From: a bacterium
GTDB taxonomy: Bacteria; Patescibacteriota; Microgenomatia; Levybacterales; UBA12049
Length of the DNA stretch: 9,331 nt
Direction of reading: 5' to 3'
Assembly (NCBI GenBank): GCA_021813005.1
Contig: JAKAMH010000031.1
Span: 1-9,331 of the forward strand
Part shown: positions 6,121-9,331 of the stretch, piece after piece
Numbering within the stretch: position 1 is the first letter of the stretch
Layout of the letters: each line of letters begins with the position of its first letter
Position numbers and translations under genes: made by a program
The notes under the pieces: model-generated
Seen by the model: the letters and a program-made list of their open reading frames with translations, nothing else
Databases searched by the model: none
What the model was told of the DNA's origin: nothing

Positions 6121-6422
6121 ACTTCTCCCTCGCATTTCCGGCAAATCCGTACTTTCTCTTCCCCCCCCGTCCGGTAGCCAATCCGGGTCTGTTCCTTACA
6201 CTTCGGGCAAAGCAACGCGACGTTCGCCACGGGCAACGGTTTGGTGATCGTCACGATTTCCGACTGCTGCCCCTGCATACGAGCTTTGACGTGCCGTTTA
6301 TATTGATTCAACCCCTCCACCAGCACCTTGTGTTCCTTGGTCAGCACACGGGTGATCTTTCCGGTCTTGCCGGCTTCTTTGCCTTTAACGATTTTTACCT
6401 CGTCTCCTTTTCTTAGTTTCAT
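6117..6422 (-). CDS. rplX: Large-subunit ribosomal protein uL24 with zinc ribbon
   Basis: 50S assembly initiator protein near the peptide exit. The 101 residues begin MKLRKGDEVKIVKGKEAGKT, a KOW motif (about 3-30), then VEGLNQYKRHVKA. The C-terminal part has CPKC (72-75) and CRKC (94-97), a four-cysteine zinc-ribbon layout found in a subset of bacterial uL24 proteins; E. coli lacks it. AAGGA lies very close to the ATG, behind a 108-base spacer with a hairpin repeat. The stop overlaps rplE. Confidence 0.97.
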   Translation of the reverse strand: MKLRKGDEVKIVKGKEAGKTGKITRVLTKEHKVLVEGLNQYKRHVKARMQGQQSEIVTITKPLPVANVALLCPKCKEQTRIGYRTGGEEKVRICRKCEGEV

Positions 6423-6469
6423 AATCCTTATATTTCCGAACTGTAATAGTCCAAATGTACTATCATTGC

Positions 6470-6530
6470 GAATGAATTACTCTATATTCGGATACATTTG
6501 GAGTAATCTCCCATTCGTATACATTCGTGT
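6470..6530 (-). repeat. Hairpin repeat family 2, copy A (rplN-rplX spacer)
   Basis: Same element as at 4714-4774: GAATGAATTACTC (6470-6482) pairs with GAGTAATCTCCCATTC (6501-6516). It directly abuts the rplN stop codon. A second, competing inverted repeat exists here only: CCAAATGTA (6451-6459) with TACATTTGG (6493-6501). Two alternative folds are thus possible in this leader. There is no T-run after either stem. Confidence 0.85.
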
Positions 6531-6905
6531 CTAGACGACCTCAGGCGCCATACTGGCAATCCGCATAAAGCCGCTGTCTCTGACTTCTCTGGCAATTGGT
6601 CCGAAGATACGCGTTCCTCTCGGATTCTTATCTTTCAGGTTATCAATAATTACAGCCGCGTTGTCCGAGAAACGTACATACGAGCCGTCTTTGCGCCGCC
6701 GCTCCTTGCGCGTTCTCACAATAACCGCCTTTACCATCTCGCTCTCTTTGACCTGGCCGTTGGGAATTGCCTGCTTAACGACTGCGTTGACGATGTCCCC
6801 GATATGTCCAAACTTATGACGCGAGCCACCCATAACCTGGATCACAATCAGCGATTTTGCCCCTGTATTGTCTGCTACATTTAGTATACTTCGACTTTGT
6901 ATCAC
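6531..6905 (-). CDS. rplN: Large-subunit ribosomal protein uL14
   Basis: 50S protein at the subunit interface. The 124 residues include SILNVADNTGAKSL (uL14 signature region), VVRTRKERRRKDGSYVRFSD-like conserved residues around 68-83 and GTRIFGPIAREVRD. The start codon is GTG (6905-6903), the only non-ATG start in the window; it gives MIQSRS, matching the family's MIQ start. GGGAGGAG lies just upstream, inside rpsQ. The gap after rpsQ is only two bases, so there is no separate spc promoter region here as in E. coli. Confidence 0.98.
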   Translation of the reverse strand: MIQSRSILNVADNTGAKSLIVIQVMGGSRHKFGHIGDIVNAVVKQAIPNGQVKESEMVKAVIVRTRKERRRKDGSYVRFSDNAAVIIDNLKDKNPRGTRIFGPIAREVRDSGFMRIASMAPEVV

Positions 6906-6907
6906 AG

Positions 6908-7150
6908 CTATTTCTCCTCCCTGATAATTTCAACCACTTTGAAGTATTTGTCTTTAGAGATCCTTCTTGTTTCCGCCAGCTTGACTGTATCTCCCACTTT
7001 CACCTCTTTACCTGCCGTATCAGCCTTAAAATGCTTGCTTCTTTTCAGTAACTTTCTGTACATCGGATGCGGTTTACGGCTTGTCACCGACACCACAACG
7101 GTGTTTGTCATTTTATCTGAGATTACCTTTCCGGTAAACACTTTAGCCAT
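6908..7150 (-). CDS. rpsQ: Small-subunit ribosomal protein uS17
   Basis: 30S protein that binds 16S rRNA and helps assembly. The 80 residues have an OB-fold pattern: KVFTGKVISDKMTNTVVVSV (3-22), HPMYRKLLKRSKHFKAD, then VGDTVKLAETRRISKDKYFK (52-71), close to the family signature. The ATG overlaps the rpmC end by eight bases and has the strongest ribosome-binding site of the window, AGGAGGT. The stop is TAG. Confidence 0.98.
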   Translation of the reverse strand: MAKVFTGKVISDKMTNTVVVSVTSRKPHPMYRKLLKRSKHFKADTAGKEVKVGDTVKLAETRRISKDKYFKVVEIIREEK

Positions 7151-7367
7151 TGGTGACCTCCTCTCGCGTCTCCGCCGACTGTTCGCCTAAGACGGTCTGC
7201 ATCTTTGCCATGGCACGCCGTAGCTTAGCCAAATCGCTGGTGTTTTTTAGCTTGTGCAGACTATGATCAAGCTTCATCGTCATATATTTCTGCTTGGCGT
7301 CGCGGATCATCGTCCGCAGCTCGTTGGCATTTTTGGTATGTAAATCTTTTATTTCACGTGTTTTCAT
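7143..7367 (-). CDS. rpmC: Large-subunit ribosomal protein uL29
   Basis: Small 50S protein next to the exit tunnel and a docking site for trigger factor and SRP. The 74 residues are helical and basic: MKTREIKDLHTKNANELRTM, then KQKYMTMKLDHSLHKLKNTS, then LAKLRRAMAKMQTVL, which follows the normal two-helix pattern. Its ATG shares one base with the rplP stop (TAATG), and AAGGGAAG lies upstream. It is slightly longer than the usual 60-70 residues through an acidic tail, SAETREEVTNG. Confidence 0.97.
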   Translation of the reverse strand: MKTREIKDLHTKNANELRTMIRDAKQKYMTMKLDHSLHKLKNTSDLAKLRRAMAKMQTVLGEQSAETREEVTNG

Positions 7368-7777
7368 TATCTTCCCTTCGTGACCAAACGTGTCTTGACA
7401 GGCATCTTGTGTGAGGCCAGACGGAGGGCCTCGACAGCCACTTCCCGCGGCACACCGGCCATTTCAAATAACATTCGTCCCGGCTTAACCGGCGCCACAT
7501 ACTCGTGAATGTCACCTTTGCCGCCACCCATTCTCACCTCAGGCGGTTTCTTAGTGATCGGCTTGTCGGGAAACACCCTGATCCAGATCTTGCCGCCGCG
7601 CTGCGTGTAGTGTGTGATAGCCCGTCTCGCCGCCTCAATCTGCCGACTGGTGATCCAACCCATGTCTTCCGTCGCCAGTCCGTACTCTCCAAAAGACAGT
7701 TTGACGCCACGATGTGCCACGCCTCGCATGACACCGCGCATCTGTTTTCGATATTTTGTTCGTCTTGGTGTCAACAT
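7367..7777 (-). CDS. rplP: Large-subunit ribosomal protein uL16
   Basis: 50S protein near the A-site tRNA, needed for late assembly. The 136 residues start MLTPRRTKYRKQMRG and carry WITSRQIEAARRAITHYTQR followed by GGKIWIRVFPDKPITKKP, then RMGGGKGDIHEYVAPVKPGR (the region of the second uL16 signature), MLFEMAGVPREVAVEALRLA and KMPVKTRLV. Length and order are normal. No Shine-Dalgarno precedes the ATG; the 74-base spacer holds a family 1 repeat. Confidence 0.98.
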   Translation of the reverse strand: MLTPRRTKYRKQMRGVMRGVAHRGVKLSFGEYGLATEDMGWITSRQIEAARRAITHYTQRGGKIWIRVFPDKPITKKPPEVRMGGGKGDIHEYVAPVKPGRMLFEMAGVPREVAVEALRLASHKMPVKTRLVTKGR

Positions 7778-7851
7778 ATAATAGTTAAAAGTTTAAAGTT
7801 AAAAGTGAAAAATTCTTTGTGCAACTTTCATTTTGCACTTTCCACTGTAAA
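7778..7851 (-). repeat. Hairpin repeat family 1, copy in rpsC-rplP spacer
   Basis: On the plus strand AAAGTGAAAA (7802-7811) pairs with TTTTGCACTTT (7831-7841) with one bulged base. The right arm (7813-7840) aligns with those at 8562-8590 and 5463-5491 with one base missing. The part nearest rplP is built of AGTTAAAAGTTTAAAGTTAA-type units. The repeat fills nearly the whole spacer, leaving no ribosome-binding site. Confidence 0.7.
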
Positions 7852-8499
7852 CTATTTATCCTCCTCCTTATTGATCCAAACTTTGACACCGATATACCCT
7901 TTTTTGGTCAGTGCCGGCACCTGGGCGTAGTGTATCGCTTCCCGGATAGTCGAGAGCGGAACCGTACCCTTTTGAATCTTCTCCCGCCGGCCGATCTCAG
8001 ACCCGGCGATGCGCCCTGAGAGCATGATACGAACACCCTTAGCCCCGGCTGCCATCACCCGGTCGGAGGTGGTAGCGAGTACCCGCTTATAGGGGAGACG
8101 CCGTATAAGCTGATCCCCGATACTGACTGCCACTAAGTACGCATCAAGGTTGGGTTCCTTCACGGGCTCAACCAGGATATCCAGCTTCGGCGCGCTGTGG
8201 TCTGTTCGTTCCGCTTCGAAAAACTTGGCAATAAATTTCTTCAGCTCTTCAAGTCCTGACCCGCCGCGACCGATAACGATACCGGGACGTGAGACATGGA
8301 TAATGATCTTCAGACTGTTAATTGAGCGCTCCAGCTCGATTTTAGCCACACCGGCAGAGCGAAGCCGTTGCATAAGCGCGTTTCTCAGATGAAAGTCCTC
8401 CAGAACCATGTCTTTGTAGCCACGCTCATTAAACCATCGGCTATCCCAGGTATGCACCGTCTTCAGTCGAAATACATGTGGATTAACTTTTTGTCCCAT
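7852..8499 (-). CDS. rpsC: Small-subunit ribosomal protein uS3
   Basis: 30S protein at the mRNA entry channel. It has 215 residues: MGQKVNPHVFRLKTVHTWDS (1-20) is the family start; a KH domain has the GxxG loop as GRGG (77-80) in SRPGIVIGRGGSGLEELKKF; and the C-terminal domain carries SGRIAGSEIGRREKIQKGTV (161-180) and KKGYIGVKVWIN. There is no Shine-Dalgarno before the ATG; the 44 bases ending at this start codon are nearly identical to those before rpsS. It is at the short end for uS3, lacking a long C-terminal tail. Confidence 0.98.
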   Translation of the reverse strand: MGQKVNPHVFRLKTVHTWDSRWFNERGYKDMVLEDFHLRNALMQRLRSAGVAKIELERSINSLKIIIHVSRPGIVIGRGGSGLEELKKFIAKFFEAERTDHSAPKLDILVEPVKEPNLDAYLVAVSIGDQLIRRLPYKRVLATTSDRVMAAGAKGVRIMLSGRIAGSEIGRREKIQKGTVPLSTIREAIHYAQVPALTKKGYIGVKVWINKEEDK

Positions 8500-8591
8500 A
8501 AGTCTAGTTAAAAATTCAAATTTGAAAGTGAAAAGTTAAGGAAAAGATTTATAAAAGATTTTTCCTTATGTAATTTTTAATTTTTCACTTT
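8500..8591 (-). repeat. Hairpin repeat family 1, fullest copy (rplV-rpsC spacer)
   Basis: A long imperfect palindrome. AAAGTGAAAA (8525-8534) pairs perfectly with TTTTCACTTT (8582-8591), and inside it AAGGAAAA (8538-8545) pairs with TTTTCCTT (8560-8567). TTCAAATTTGAA (8515-8526) is a further perfect palindrome. The right arm runs over the rplV stop and last two codons. Bases 8497-8540 match 9288-9331 at 43 of 44 positions. Confidence 0.85.
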
Positions 8592-8944
8592 GCACTCTGA
8601 ATTTTCTGTCCCCCTTTCTCCTCCAACACAATCTCCAGGTGGCTCGTCCGCTTCTTGTACGGATGGACACGGCCGCGGGTGGACGGTCGAAACCGCTTCA
8701 AGGCTTGCCCCCCGGTCACAGTCATCGACGCAATAAACAGATTGTCGCGCTCCAGTTTGGCATTGTTCACTGCATTGGCAAGCGCGCTTTTGAGCGTCTT
8801 CTCGACTGGCAGACCGGCCCGCTTCGGCATAACAGTAAGGCTCACCAGTGCCTGCTCCACTGATTTACCCCGCAGACTGTCCACGACAAGCCGCATCTTT
8901 CTGGGACTGATTCTGACCGTTTTATGTACTGCTCTGACTTGCAT
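8585..8944 (-). CDS. rplV: Large-subunit ribosomal protein uL22
   Basis: 50S protein whose long hairpin lines the peptide exit tunnel. The 119 residues start MQVRAVHKTVRISPRKMRLV and end with the tunnel-hairpin signature: GGQALKRFRPSTRGRVHPYK followed by KRTSHLEIVLEE (to about residue 110), then a short basic tail. The stop TGA and the last two codons lie within a repeat arm, so the tail GGQKIQSAK may have been shaped by the repeat. No Shine-Dalgarno is visible upstream. Confidence 0.97.
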   Translation of the reverse strand: MQVRAVHKTVRISPRKMRLVVDSLRGKSVEQALVSLTVMPKRAGLPVEKTLKSALANAVNNAKLERDNLFIASMTVTGGQALKRFRPSTRGRVHPYKKRTSHLEIVLEEKGGQKIQSAK

Positions 8945-8950
8945 ATTCTT

Positions 8951-9004
8951 AGTTTATAAACTTACTAACTTTTTAACCCGTTAACTCGCAACTCGTTAAC
9001 TTCG
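8951..9004 (-). repeat. Short tandem units and palindrome in rpsS-rplV spacer
   Basis: On the plus strand four related units stand in a row: TTAACCCG (8973-8980), TTAACTCG (8981-8988), CAACTCG (8989-8995) and TTAACTTCG (8996-9004). Two GTTAAC palindromes (8980-8985, 8995-9000) lie within them. AGTTTATAAACT (8951-8962) is a perfect 12-base palindrome seven bases before the rplV start. These are unlike the two hairpin families. Confidence 0.75.
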
Positions 9005-9005
9005 T

Positions 9006-9290
9006 TTACGTCTTTGAGATCTCACGAGCAACAATCTTGCCATGGCCTCTGAATGTCCTGGTCGGTGAGAATTCACCCAGACGATGTCCAACCATCGTCT
9101 CGACAATCAATACATTCGTAAATGTCTTACCATTATGAATGGCAAACGTATGACCGACAAAATCCGGCGGAATTTGCGAAGCGCGTGCCCAGGTTTTGAT
9201 TGCCCCGCGCTCTCCGGAGGATTTCTGCTTCTGCACCTTCTGCATCAGCTTTTCATCAATATAAGGTCCTTTTTTACTGCTTCTACTCAT
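9006..9290 (-). CDS. rpsS: Small-subunit ribosomal protein uS19
   Basis: 30S head protein near the subunit bridge. The 94 residues run MSRSSKKGPYIDEKLMQKVQ, IKTWARASQIPPDFVGHTFA, IHNGKTF, then VGHRLGEFSPTRTFRGH (67-83), the family signature. Normal length. No Shine-Dalgarno precedes the ATG; the upstream 41 bases are a copy of the family 1 repeat, cut by the window edge. rplB is expected further upstream. Confidence 0.98.
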   Translation of the reverse strand: MSRSSKKGPYIDEKLMQKVQKQKSSGERGAIKTWARASQIPPDFVGHTFAIHNGKTFTNVLIVETMVGHRLGEFSPTRTFRGHGKIVAREISKT

Positions 9291-9331
9291 AAGTCTAGTT
9301 AAAAATTCAAATTTAAAAGTGAAAAGTTAAG
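9291..9331 (-). repeat. Hairpin repeat family 1, partial copy upstream of rpsS
   Basis: Together with the rpsS start codon it is 43/44 identical to 8497-8540; the only change is G to A at 9318, matching 8527's surroundings by position (8524 G in the other copy lies in the same TTTGAAAG stretch). Only the left arm is present before the window ends, so the hairpin partner cannot be seen. Confidence 0.8.

Noticed and set aside
5557..6422. S8-type translational repressor site at the start of rplE, as in the E. coli spc operon
   Set aside because: I looked for a 16S helix 21-like hairpin around the rplX/rplE junction and saw none I could defend; a structure-based search would be needed.
7778..8591. 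CRISPR array
   Set aside because: The repeats are not regularly spaced, have no unique spacers of even length, and sit between genes as single palindromic elements.

Overview
The window carries one uninterrupted run of 19 genes, all on the minus strand. It is the 3' part of an S10 ribosomal-protein cluster fused to the spc cluster. Read in transcription order from high to low coordinates, the genes are rpsS, rplV, rpsC, rplP, rpmC, rpsQ, rplN, rplX, rplE, rpsN, rpsH, rplF, rplR, rpsE, rplO, secY, adk, cmk and map. The map gene is cut by the left edge. The right edge falls in the spacer upstream of rpsS, where rplB would be expected next.

The organism is a bacterium using the standard code, since TGA is a plain stop in six of these genes. 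rpmD (uL30) is missing between rpsE and rplO. Adenylate kinase is a short form of 181 residues, proteins are compact, and several spacers hold small AT-rich repeats. Together these fit the Candidate Phyla Radiation (Patescibacteria), possibly Microgenomates-like. The absence of uL30 and the overall look are the main support. The phylum itself cannot be fixed by eye, and use of TGA as a stop argues against the code-25 lineages.

Layout: from 6531 to 9331 is the S10 half, with rpmC, rpsQ and rplN tightly packed. rpsS, rplV, rpsC and rplP are separated by AT-rich spacers of 61 to 85 bases. From 1528 to 6422 is the spc half, with tight pairs (rplX/rplE, rplF/rplR/rpsE/rplO/secY) and longer spacers before rplX, rpsN, rpsH and rplF. 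From 1 to 1512 are adk, cmk and map, which overlap one another. The cytidylate kinase between adk and map is an uncommon guest at this position.

The products work together. Thirteen of the first fifteen genes encode core parts of both ribosomal subunits with their usual lengths, and the other two (uL24 and uS14) are zinc-ribbon forms. SecY is the protein-export channel, Adk and Cmk feed nucleotide pools, and Map removes the initiator methionine.

No wholly new gene system is visible. The most unusual signal is in the spacers. At least two families of hairpin-forming repeats and several unrelated short repeats occupy nearly every long spacer in this conserved operon. Most genes directly behind them lack a Shine-Dalgarno sequence, while most tightly packed genes have one. 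One spacer also carries a good extended -10 promoter candidate with an inverted repeat at the predicted start site. No stretch longer than 148 bases lacks a gene.
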